Positions 6,781 through 13,066 of a stretch of DNA of 18,783 nt are shown here, piece after piece. This stretch comes from an uncultured Atopobiaceae bacterium (GTDB taxonomy: Bacteria > Actinomycetota > Coriobacteriia > Coriobacteriales > Atopobiaceae), in assembly GCA_947581665.1 (NCBI GenBank), contig CANPVI010000010.1, positions 1 to 18,783 on the forward strand. The letters are read 5' to 3'. Position numbers and translations under genes: made by a program. Numbering within the stretch: the stretch's first letter is position 1; each line of letters begins with the position of its first letter. The notes under the pieces were generated by a model that saw only the letters and a list, made by a program, of their open reading frames with translations, was not told the DNA's origin and ran no database searches.

Positions 6781-7296
6781 ATGTCGAAGTCAAACCAAAG
6801 AACGCGCGGAAGCGCGAAAGCCCCCCTACCTCTACGAGGTAGGGCGCACTTACGCAGCACTCTTCGAGCGCCGCTTTCAAGTGCGGCCCTGCGGGCGGCT
6901 CTCCGCCCATATCCGATTAGCTCGGATATGGTCTGCGCGCGCCATCGCGTTGCGATGGCACTTGCCCTCCGTGCCCACGCATCGCTCGCCGCGATGGTGG
7001 CCACTGCGCGCTCAGGCGAAATCGGCCTGAGCTTGCCCTCGCGCTCCGCCGAAGCGCCGATGCTCACCCGCATCGGCACCATCGACGTAGCTCCCGCGCG
7101 TCCGTCTTGCGGTCGGACGCTTGGGCTCCGATCCGGCTCGATGGCTCATGCCGCCATCGCCGCATCTCCGCGCGATCGTCGCAACGACGCTCGCTTGGCC
7201 TACGCCCCGCAAGGCTCGCCCGCCTTGCCCGGGGCTCCGCGCAATCGCCTCTCTGCCGATTGCTTGGATGCGCGCACGTGCGGAGGTGGACGCTGA
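6781..7296 (+). CDS. Possible leaderless ORF ahead of the relaxase, unit A
   Basis: 171 codons from an ATG 8 bp after the -10 box to a TGA that overlaps the relaxase ATG as TGATG. The unit B counterpart (16383-16898) has the same length and frame despite ~50% divergence in the first 100 bp and ~92% identity later. The product is Arg/Ala/Ser/Pro-rich and matches no fold I know. Some unit differences are synonymous third-position changes, but others are not, and the DNA is constrained by a row of hairpins. It may be a real leader protein coupling relaxase translation, or an ORF kept open by structure and composition. I lean slightly to the second. Confidence 0.3.
   Translation: MSKSNQRTRGSAKAPLPLRGRAHLRSTLRAPLSSAALRAALRPYPISSDMVCARHRVAMALALRAHASLAAMVATARSGEIGLSLPSRSAEAPMLTRIGTIDVAPARPSCGRTLGLRSGSMAHAAIAASPRDRRNDARLAYAPQGSPALPGAPRNRLSADCLDARTCGGGR
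6824..6852 (-). other. oriT of unit A (IncQ/R1162-type nic region with hairpin)
   Basis: On the minus strand 6841-6852 reads TAAGTGCGCCCT, the core associated with nic sites of IncQ/RSF1010-R1162 and related MOBQ plasmids. It overlaps a perfect inverted repeat at 6824-6844 with arms CCCTACCTC and GAGGTAGGG and loop TAC. In unit B the same core has a hairpin with arms CCCTCCCTC and GAGGGAGGG: an A-T pair has become C-G with pairing kept. It lies between the relaxase promoter and the relaxase gene. The exact nicked bond is not shown by sequence. Confidence 0.85.
6845..7295 (+). other. Hairpin array between oriT and relaxase (unit A/B junction)
   Basis: A near-continuous row of short perfect inverted repeats: 6893-6908 (6 bp), 6907-6931 (10 bp), 6941-6959 (8 bp), 6980-6996 (6 bp), 7010-7032 (8 bp), 7041-7057 (5 bp), 7056-7077 (8 bp), 7098-7120 (7 bp), 7139-7159 (7 bp), 7177-7189 (5 bp), 7209-7228 (7 bp), 7241-7263 (7 bp), and the palindrome CGCACGTGCG at 7273-7282. 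The stem at 6941-6959 shows a compensatory change against unit B: GCCATCGC/GCGATGGC becomes GCCATTGC/GCAATGGC. This indicates selection on folding, as RNA leader or as single-stranded DNA during transfer. Confidence 0.7.
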
Positions 7297-9181
7297 TGGC
7301 GATCTACCACACAACCGTGCGCCGCGTCTGCCACGCAGACGCGTATAAGGACGTGAACCACAGTCCGAGCGCCGTCGCGTCCGCCGCCTACATCACCGGA
7401 ATGCGCCTCTACGACGCGAGCGCTGACGTGGTGCGCGACTACACGGAGAACGCCGATGGGGATCGCACGCACCGCGTGGCGCACGTCGGCGTGGCGCTGC
7501 CCGAGGGCGCTCCCGAGAAGCTGCGCGACGTGGCGACGCTCGCCAACGCCATGGAGCGCGGCGGCGGTCGCAAGGACGCCCAGACGGGGCGAACCGTCGA
7601 GTACTCGCTACCCCGTGAGTGCTCGCGCGAGGAGCAGATCGAGATCGCCGAGAGCATCGCCAAGGGGTTCACCCGCGAGGGGATGTGCGTCATCTGGGCG
7701 ATCCACGACGATGGCGATGGCAACCCGCACGTCCACATGCTCGTGAGCGTCCGCCCGCTCAAGCCCGAGCCGACGTGGGATCCCGCTCGCCCAGAGAATG
7801 TCTGGGGCGCGAAGACGAAGTGCGCCTACCTCGTCCGCGATGGGACGGGGCGCGAGGCCCAGATGACCGCTGCGGATCTCAAGAGCGCCATCGCCAAGGG
7901 CGAGGATTGGGCCAAGGTCTACAACTGGAAGGGCTACGACACGCCCGATAGGGTCAGGCTCACCATGGCCGAGGCAGAGGGGCGCGACGGGCTCACGAGG
8001 TGCTCCAAGCAGCCCGTACGCTCCAACATCGCCGCCACCGATTGGGAGACGAAGGCCGCCCTCGTTCGCTGGCGCAAGCTCATCGCCGACGAGATCAACG
8101 CGGGCCTCGATCGCCACAGTGCCGCCAATCCCGGCACGCCCGCCATCAAGCACGTCTCGCATCTCTCGAACAAGGCACGCGGCATCCCCACCGTGCCCAC
8201 CGTGCACGTGGGCACGAGGAGCCGCATGGGAAAGCGAGACGAGTACCGCGAGCGCCGCCTACGGCTCAACGCCCGCATCCGCGAGCATAACGCCGCCATC
8301 GTCAACCTCATCCGCAGGAGCGTCCGCGTCATCCCCGAGCTTGTCGCGAGCTGGGCCGATCAGGACAGGACGAAGAACACTGCATGGTCACTCGCTAAGC
8401 GGAACATTAAGCGGGCCAAGTCCCGCAGGGCCGCTCTAGCTCGCAAGGCCGCCGAGGAGGCGCAGCAGGAGGCCATGAGGGATGTCGCGAGGGAGAGCGA
8501 CGATCTGGCCACCAGCACGGAGATCGCCGAGCAGAAGCCGAGCGAGCAGGTGGTCGAGCGCGGGCAGATGAAGTCGAAGGCCAATAAGGATGGGCAGCGA
8601 CGGTCTTTGTTCTCGATCTTCAAGAGGAAGGGGAGGGGCGAAAAGGCCGAGGAGCGTGCGGAGGAGGCCCTCTCCGCACCCGCACAGGCCATCGTGGAGC
8701 CAGAGCCGACCAAGGCACCGGAACCGCCCTATGAGCCGCAGCGGCATCGGCACGAGCCGGACGAGAAAGCCACCTCGCCAGCTCCTCTGCCAGAGCCAGC
8801 GCCAGTGCCCAAACCAGAGCCGACGCCGCGCGAACGAACGAACGCCAAAGTCGTTCGCGAGCTGGAGAGGGAGATCGATTTTCAAGAGCTCGACGGCGGC
8901 TCGGCCGGATGGACGTCGCATGCTCTGGATTGCCTCTGGGACAAGGTCGTGATTCCGCTGCGAGCGGTAGGCGAACGCGAACTCGCTGATCTCGCCCTCG
9001 ACGTGATGGACGTTCTCGACGTCGATCCGGATATCCAAATCACCGGCACGGAGATCTCGGCCAATCTCCGCAAGATCGCCGATGCCGTCGAAGCCGGAAG
9101 GGCCCCCAAGGTCACGACGGACTACCACGAGCGCCCGGCAACCCCCGCTCGCCCAGCCCACGACCCTCGGAGCATGGCGGA
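7111..9181 (+). repeat. Long exact repeat, copy 2 (relaxase region)
   Basis: This is the only copy with unique sequence on both sides inside the window. Its left limit falls in the loop of an inverted repeat (7098-7120). Upstream of it the two units still align without net gaps but at about 92% identity. Confidence 0.95.
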
Positions 9182-9263
9182 TGAGGCAAGGCGCATAGCC
9201 GACGAGCAGAACCGGGGATCCGCCACGCCCGACAACGACATCGGCCACCGACCTCGCAGGTAG
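7296..9263 (+). CDS. mobA: MobA/MobL-family relaxase (MOBQ), copy 2
   Basis: 655 aa, identical to copy 1 for the first ~628 residues, including Tyr32, H137, H145 and H147. From 9182 the last 27 codons diverge from copy 1, and the gene ends in CGCAGGTAG, with the TAG as stop; this 9-mer is also the core of the R elements. The ribosome site and start are as in copy 1 (GGAGGTG, then ATG at 7296). This copy is bordered by unique sequence on both sides: unit A's oriT region upstream and the R3 element downstream. Because the repeat is exact, which upstream region belongs with which 3' end is only as certain as the assembly. Confidence 0.93.
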   Translation: MAIYHTTVRRVCHADAYKDVNHSPSAVASAAYITGMRLYDASADVVRDYTENADGDRTHRVAHVGVALPEGAPEKLRDVATLANAMERGGGRKDAQTGRTVEYSLPRECSREEQIEIAESIAKGFTREGMCVIWAIHDDGDGNPHVHMLVSVRPLKPEPTWDPARPENVWGAKTKCAYLVRDGTGREAQMTAADLKSAIAKGEDWAKVYNWKGYDTPDRVRLTMAEAEGRDGLTRCSKQPVRSNIAATDWETKAALVRWRKLIADEINAGLDRHSAANPGTPAIKHVSHLSNKARGIPTVPTVHVGTRSRMGKRDEYRERRLRLNARIREHNAAIVNLIRRSVRVIPELVASWADQDRTKNTAWSLAKRNIKRAKSRRAALARKAAEEAQQEAMRDVARESDDLATSTEIAEQKPSEQVVERGQMKSKANKDGQRRSLFSIFKRKGRGEKAEERAEEALSAPAQAIVEPEPTKAPEPPYEPQRHRHEPDEKATSPAPLPEPAPVPKPEPTPRERTNAKVVRELEREIDFQELDGGSAGWTSHALDCLWDKVVIPLRAVGERELADLALDVMDVLDVDPDIQITGTEISANLRKIADAVEAGRAPKVTTDYHERPATPARPAHDPRSMADEARRIADEQNRGSATPDNDIGHRPRR

Positions 9264-9272
9264 CCCCGGAAA

Positions 9273-9379
9273 AGCGACGCGCGGAGAGCCGTTCTAAGCC
9301 GTCGAGAGGCGTGCCCTTGGACGAACTGTCGCGGTACGTCCAGATACCCGCTTAGAACGGAACGTCTACCTGCGGTTTT
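9273..9379 (-). repeat. R element R3 (complete)
   Basis: Read on minus it starts AAAACCGCAGGTAGAC and ends CTCTCCGCGCGTCGCT. It differs from R4 at about 7 of 107 positions. CCGTTCTAAGC and GCTTAGAACGG form an 11-bp outer stem, with TGGACG/CGTCCA as inner hairpin. It lies 9 bp after the relaxase stop and, with R4 in the same orientation, brackets the Fic gene. Confidence 0.85.
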
Positions 9380-9402
9380 GCAATCGCAATGTTGGATTGG
9401 AT

Positions 9403-10239
9403 TCAGCCAGCATGGTCATCGCCGATACCGAGTCCCGCGCTGTGCGGGGAGAGTATCGCCATGCGATTTGCGGCCTCGACGGCCACCTGCTCGCAGATGA
9501 GCGAGACGAGCGGCCTCGGGTTGCGATCGGCATCCCATTCCTCCAGAGCCAAGAGGTAGTCGCCTCGCCTTCCCGCGTCGATGGAGATGGGAGGGTAGCC
9601 GAAGGAGGCGAGCTGGAAGTTCATGAGCGCCCTGCCCGTGCGTCCGTTACCGTCCACAAAAGGGTGGACGGACTCGAAGGCCTTGTGCGTGGCCGCTACG
9701 CCGACGAGGGGATGCAGGTCTGGATTGGAGCAGAGAAACGCGAGGTCATCGAGCAGCGTCCTCACCTTCATAGGGTCGGGTGGAACGGTCATCGATCCCC
9801 TGATGTAGACCGGGATCGTCCGCAAGATGCCCCGAACCGAGTCATCCATGTCGATGGACACCCTCTCGTGGATGTCCTGTATGAGCGAACGATCGAGCGC
9901 TCGCCCCTCCTTGGCTTGGCGCATGGCGTAACGGTACGCATCGGCTATGCCGATGGAACTCATCATGTCATCGCGCTGCTTGCGGTCTTTCGGTACGAAC
10001 TCGCGCTCCAACACGAGCGACGTCTCGGCGAGGGTGAGCGCACTTCCCTCGATCGCCGTCGATCCGTGCACCATACGCACGAGGAAGCACTCTTCGTATC
10101 CCTCGATGCCGATCCTGCGCTCGGCGTCCTTCGGATCCCCGCATTCGGAGAGGATTAGGGCTGCGGCATCCGCATCCGCGACGAGGGATACCGCGTCAGC
10201 CATGCCTGCAAGCTCGAAGTAGGCGTGGATCGACTCCAT
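9403..10239 (-). CDS. fic: Fic-domain protein (class II, self-inhibited)
   Basis: 278 aa. Fic enzymes usually transfer AMP from ATP to a hydroxyl of a target protein. The catalytic loop HPFVDGNGRTGR is complete at residues 192-203, with H192 and both arginines present. The inhibitory helix motif (S/T)xxxE(G/N) is present near the N-terminus as STAIEG (S60, E64, G65), which makes this a class II Fic regulated in cis without a separate antitoxin. The length is normal and the C-terminus is helical. The ATG at 10239 follows GGGAGG. The gene is bracketed by two direct R elements (R3, R4), as an exchangeable cassette. Its leader matches that of the gene at 5280 but lacks the promoter found there, so its own promoter is not evident. 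Target unknown; a toxin or host-modulating role is possible. Confidence 0.92.
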   Translation of the reverse strand: MESIHAYFELAGMADAVSLVADADAAALILSECGDPKDAERRIGIEGYEECFLVRMVHGSTAIEGSALTLAETSLVLEREFVPKDRKQRDDMMSSIGIADAYRYAMRQAKEGRALDRSLIQDIHERVSIDMDDSVRGILRTIPVYIRGSMTVPPDPMKVRTLLDDLAFLCSNPDLHPLVGVAATHKAFESVHPFVDGNGRTGRALMNFQLASFGYPPISIDAGRRGDYLLALEEWDADRNPRPLVSLICEQVAVEAANRMAILSPHSAGLGIGDDHAG

Positions 10240-10253
10240 GTTCGCCTCCCTGT

Positions 10254-10268
10254 TGTCTCTTAATTAAT
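10254..10268 (-). promoter_or_regulatory. Recurring AATTAAGAGAC motif in the Fic leader
   Basis: On minus this reads ATTAATTAAGAGACA, between R4 and the ribosome site of fic. The same core occurs at three gene ends (4692, 5712, 12325) and, as ATTATGAGAC, in the palindrome before the gene at 5280. Confidence 0.5.
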
Positions 10269-10299
10269 TTCGGTACACATCGCGAGCTTGGTGGCGATG

Positions 10300-10406
10300 A
10301 GCGACGCGCGGAGAGCCGTTCTAAGGCGTCGGGAGACGCGCCCTTGGACGAACTGTCGCGGCACGTCCAGAAAACCGCTTAGAACGGAACGTCTACCTGC
10401 GGTTTT
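10300..10406 (-). repeat. R element R4 (complete)
   Basis: On minus, AAAACCGC at its start can pair with GCGGTTTT 20 nt later, giving a terminator-like hairpin. Alternatively CCGTTCTAAG pairs with CTTAGAACGG to close a larger fold containing the hairpins TGGACG/CGTCCA and GCGTC/GACGC. The two folds share bases and exclude each other. Homology to R1 continues to about 10265. Confidence 0.85.
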
Positions 10407-10453
10407 ATATGGACTATGGCGATTCCGCTCGCACCCTCTTCCATTGCCTCAAT

Positions 10454-10489
10454 GACGTCAATATAGTAGATTTCTATATTGTTGACGTC
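10454..10489. promoter_or_regulatory. Nested inverted repeat upstream of the methyltransferase
   Basis: The inner arms CAATATAG and CTATATTG (8 bp, 7-nt loop) lie within the outer arms GACGTCAA and TTGACGTC. The AT-rich core ends 17 bp before the start codon and is a likely operator. The methyltransferase has an N-terminal winged-helix-like domain that could bind here, as several type II methyltransferases repress their own genes. Confidence 0.6.
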
Positions 10490-10506
10490 TTTAGGGGGAG
10501 TGCATC

Positions 10507-11586
10507 ATGGAGCGCGGAGTTGTCAGAGATGCGATCTTGGACGTTATGGGATCGGATCCCTTCGAGCCCCTTGCGATCTCGGAGATCACCGATCGATGCC
10601 AGACAGCGCTTGGCTCCGCCGTACCCCCCTCATCGATACGCAGCTACCTCGCGGCGAATACTCCGAAGGTGTTTACGCGCACCGCGAACGGCCACTATGC
10701 GCTCGCCAATGCTTGCGATTCCTTTGACCACGCCGTCATCGGTGCCTCCACCATCTATTGCGCCGATGCCTTCGACTGGATGAGGCTGGCTCCGCGAAAC
10801 AGCATCAGCGCCGTCGTCACCGATCCACCCTACGGCCTCGTCGAGTATTCGGAGAAGGAGAAGGAGAAGCTGCGGATTGGGCATGGCGGCGTGTGGAGGC
10901 TCCCGCCATCCTTCGACGGATGCAAGCGATCGCCGCTCCCGCGATTTACCGTCCTGACGGACGAGCAGCGTGACGGCCTCTATCGGTTCTTCCTCGCATG
11001 GGGGAATCTCATCTACCCGATTTTGAAGCCCGGTGCCCACATTCTCATGGCCTCCAATCCACTTCTGTCGCATATCGTCAGCCGCGCTCTCGAAGATGCC
11101 GGTCTTGAGAGACGCGGCGAGGTCATAAGACTCGTGCAGACCCTTCGAGGGGGCGATAAGCCGAAGAACCACGAGAAGGAATATCCCGATGTGACCGTGA
11201 TGCCCCGTTCTCAGTGGGAGCCATGGCTTCTCTACCGCAAGCCATGCGAGGGCACCGTGGCCGAGAACCTGCGGAAGTGGGGAACTGGCGGTTTGAGGAG
11301 GATAGATCGGGACAAGCCGTTCGGAGACGTCATAAAAAGCTCCCCCACAAACGCGCGCGAAAAGAGGATCGCGCCACACCCATCCTTGAAACCGCAGTCG
11401 TTCATGAGAGAGGTCGTTCGGGCCATGCTGCCGCTTGGCAACGGGACGGTCTTGGATCCCTTCGCGGGATCCGGATCGACTTTGGCGGCGGCTAATCACG
11501 TCGGCTACGAGAGCATCGGCGTCGAGATGGATCGTGGCTACTTCGAACTCGCCAAGAACTCTATCGATCCCCTGTCTCGTTTATGA
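10507..11586 (+). CDS. Type II DNA methyltransferase (beta class, N6-adenine or N4-cytosine)
   Basis: 359 aa. The catalytic motif DPPY lies at residues 106-109 and the SAM-binding FAGSGST near residues 319-325, so the order (motif IV before motif I) is that of the beta class; DPPY favours adenine N6. The ~75 residues before the catalytic domain look like a winged helix (ISEITDRCQTALG to GHYAL), possibly for operator or target binding. The ATG at 10507 follows GGGGGAG. A nested palindrome just upstream suggests autoregulation. It converges on the endonuclease gene and overlaps it by 26 bp. It would modify host DNA against the partner endonuclease. The recognition sequence cannot be read from the gene. 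Confidence 0.92.
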   Translation: MERGVVRDAILDVMGSDPFEPLAISEITDRCQTALGSAVPPSSIRSYLAANTPKVFTRTANGHYALANACDSFDHAVIGASTIYCADAFDWMRLAPRNSISAVVTDPPYGLVEYSEKEKEKLRIGHGGVWRLPPSFDGCKRSPLPRFTVLTDEQRDGLYRFFLAWGNLIYPILKPGAHILMASNPLLSHIVSRALEDAGLERRGEVIRLVQTLRGGDKPKNHEKEYPDVTVMPRSQWEPWLLYRKPCEGTVAENLRKWGTGGLRRIDRDKPFGDVIKSSPTNAREKRIAPHPSLKPQSFMREVVRAMLPLGNGTVLDPFAGSGSTLAAANHVGYESIGVEMDRGYFELAKNSIDPLSRL

Positions 11587-12247
11587 GCGGCAACCCAAGC
11601 TGTCTCTTGCACCAGTAGCTCGTCCTCATCTCGTTGGTGAGGTAGATCCAGCTCATGCGGTACTTCGCCAAACCGTCCTTGTGAAGCGAGGCCGTTCTTG
11701 TCCCTCGTTCGTTTCTCTCGTTCTTCCGATAATCTTCCTCGGTCACGTGTCCTAGGAAGATTCCCGTGAATGTCAGCGGCTTCAAGTCGCACCAAGGCAC
11801 GCCGATTGTCCTATCGACCGAGTAGACGAACGTGCAGAGGTCGTGCTCCCTCGCGGAGTGCATGTCAACCTGCGCGGTCGTGTGTCTCGTGGCCTTTACT
11901 TCGACACCGTCCTCGGCTTCGACGGCCTTGTCTCCGGGATAGATGCCGCGCCTTATCAGATCGGGATGGCCGTTGGGGAGCGTGTTCACGACGAGTTCCC
12001 TCGAGTATTTTGCAAGCGAGGTGTTGAGTACGTTCGACAGAACGTTCGATAAGGCTTGCAGCTGGAGGATGTCCTCGAATCTTCCCCAGCCCTTCTCCAC
12101 GGCTTTCTCGTTCAGGTCGTAGAGGAAGTCGTAGACGTCCGTCATGGTCGATGCGAAATCGTTTGGCGATAGGTGGTAGGGATAGGAGAAGTTCGGGTTG
12201 AACGCTTGAGTCACGACATGCGCTCGTCTCACTGATGCATCCCGCAC
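11561..12247 (-). CDS. Type II restriction endonuclease, PD-(D/E)xK type
   Basis: About 228 aa from the GTG at 12247, which follows GGGAG. The nuclease motif is visible as P95-D96 in NGHPDLI, then E116-V117-K118 in GVEVKATR, 20 residues later. The N-terminal ~90 residues are helical, and the rest is mixed strand and helix as expected of the core fold. Convergent pairing with the methyltransferase supports a restriction-modification pair. The reading frame stays open upstream to a TTG at 12334, but a strong hairpin (12302-12321) lies inside that extension, so the shorter start is preferred; a GTG at 12214 and ATG at 12145 are alternatives. I do not recognise the specificity family. Confidence 0.8.
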   Translation of the reverse strand: MRDASVRRAHVVTQAFNPNFSYPYHLSPNDFASTMTDVYDFLYDLNEKAVEKGWGRFEDILQLQALSNVLSNVLNTSLAKYSRELVVNTLPNGHPDLIRRGIYPGDKAVEAEDGVEVKATRHTTAQVDMHSAREHDLCTFVYSVDRTIGVPWCDLKPLTFTGIFLGHVTEEDYRKNERNERGTRTASLHKDGLAKYRMSWIYLTNEMRTSYWCKRQLGLPLINETGDR

Positions 12248-12301
12248 GTTCTCTCCCGTCCTCGTTCCTGCGATCCATACGCAGCCTAACACCGAATGGC
12301 A

Positions 12302-12321
12302 CTGAAGCCAGATGGCTTCAG
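12302..12321. terminator. Hairpin after the unit B coiled-coil gene
   Basis: Perfect 8-bp arms CTGAAGCC and GGCTTCAG with a 4-nt loop, 10 nt past the stop of the coiled-coil gene on the minus strand. There is no clear U-run, so termination would be weak. It separates that gene from the endonuclease. Confidence 0.5.
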
Positions 12322-12324
12322 GAA

Positions 12325-12347
12325 CGTCTCTCAATTGATATTGAGAG
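12325..12347. repeat. Palindrome with ATCAATTGAGAGAC motif at the coiled-coil gene stop (unit B)
   Basis: The arms CTCTCAAT and ATTGAGAG around TGAT (12328-12347) include the stop codon of the minus-strand gene. It corresponds to the motif at the end of the unit A homologue and at the end of the unrelated gene at 5280. Confidence 0.55.
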
Positions 12348-12855
12348 TCCTGTTTGGCAAAAGCTTATGGAGCGAGAACGCCCGCGTGTACCACCGAGAT
12401 CCCGAGATGCCGTCCAAGGTCTTGCGCAGCTCGGCGTTGTCGGCCTCCAGCTGGGCGATTCGGCGATCGCGCTCGGACAGCTGCTCGCGCAGGGCTCCCT
12501 CCGTCTCCCTCGCCGCCTCCCTGATGGCCTCCTGCGCCTTCTGGGCCTCGGCGCGCACGGCCTCCAGAGCGGCCTCGTGCGACCTCTCCAGCACGGCGAG
12601 CGCCGTCAGCTCGTCCCCATCGTCGCTGGGCTTCCCGCGTCCCCTGCCTTGCGCCTCGCGGGCCACGGCGGAGGCCAACCAATCGTCCATGAGGTAGGCC
12701 TTGCCGCGCTTGGTGACGTGCTCGTGGGCGGGGTCTAGCTCATCGACCAGCGTGCGCACGAGGAACTTGGAGCATCCCGTCGCTGCTGCCACCTCGCGGT
12801 AGGTTGGCACCCAAAACACCCCCAGCTTTACGTAATGCGCGTTATCGCGCACCAT
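12331..12855 (-). CDS. KfrA-like coiled-coil DNA-binding protein, unit B
   Basis: 174 aa. It has an N-terminal helix-turn-helix (TYREVAAATGCSKFLVRTLVDEL), then a long Glu/Ala/Arg coiled coil at residues ~85-145. The ~30-residue tail (DNAELRKTLDGISGS, then WYTRAFSLHKLLP) matches the unit A homologue almost exactly, while the rest is well under half identical. KfrA-type proteins bind near the origin and stabilise plasmids, and here the gene starts beside the iteron origin region. An R-type box (AAATCGCAGGTAGAC on minus) lies 8 bp before the ATG. There is no strong ribosome site, so a GTG at codon 2 is equally possible. The family is assigned by architecture only. Confidence 0.78.
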   Translation of the reverse strand: MVRDNAHYVKLGVFWVPTYREVAAATGCSKFLVRTLVDELDPAHEHVTKRGKAYLMDDWLASAVAREAQGRGRGKPSDDGDELTALAVLERSHEAALEAVRAEAQKAQEAIREAARETEGALREQLSERDRRIAQLEADNAELRKTLDGISGSRWYTRAFSLHKLLPNRTLNIN

Positions 12856-12862
12856 TCAGGCG

Positions 12863-12877
12863 GTCTACCTGCGATTT
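12863..12877 (-). repeat. R-element box R7 (fragment)
   Basis: On minus it reads AAATCGCAGGTAGAC, one mismatch from the R-element left box AAACCGCAGGTAGAC. The rest of the element is absent. It marks the border between the coiled-coil gene and the origin module. Confidence 0.55.
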
Positions 12878-13066
12878 CTCGCTAATCGCGAGTATTCGCA
12901 GCGTCATGGTCGGTATTACGATCCACGATATTGCACGCTAGTCCGATACCATCGCACCTATCGGTATCGATATTCTATCGGTTTTCATTGCAATGACGTG
13001 TTAGTTACGAGTCGCCCTCGGGGCTTTGTATGGGACGGCAAAACAAAACAGAACTAAAGGCGCTCG
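12878..13066. other. AT-rich, palindrome-rich segment left of the iterons
   Basis: No gene. It has CTCGC/GCGAG arms (about 12879-12893), repeated TATCGG and CGATATT words, and CCGATA/TATCGG arms around 12943-12964. A short GCCC/GGGC hairpin followed by TTTGT lies near 13014-13028. It is probably part of the origin or its protein-binding sites. No clear DnaA box was found. Confidence 0.4.

Larger units (their letters stand above)
1..7110. mobile_element. Unit A: 7.1-kb mobilizable plasmid backbone
   Basis: This unit runs from the start of one exact 2071-bp repeat to the base before the next copy. It has one relaxase, one primase-like replication protein, one coiled-coil DNA-binding protein, one oriT and one two-gene operon facing away from oriT, so it could be a complete small plasmid. 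Whether it exists alone or joined to unit B cannot be settled from the sequence, because the shared repeat is longer than a short read or short insert. Confidence 0.6.

Noticed and set aside
9397..10158. Plus-strand ORF opposite fic
   Set aside because: Fic on the minus strand has the full catalytic and inhibitory motifs. The plus frame has no recognisable domain or ribosome site.
9273..10406. Integron gene cassettes with attC sites flanking fic
   Set aside because: R elements fold like attC sites in a general way, but the end boxes GTTRRRY and RYYYAAC are not present in the right places and there is no integron integrase in the window.
10630..11499. Minus-strand ORF opposite the methyltransferase
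   Set aside because: The methyltransferase motifs DPPY and FAGSGST fix the coding strand. The antisense frame is compositional.
12235..12738. Plus-strand ORF opposite the unit B coiled-coil gene
   Set aside because: It is antisense to a gene whose product is conserved in unit A, and it has no counterpart there.
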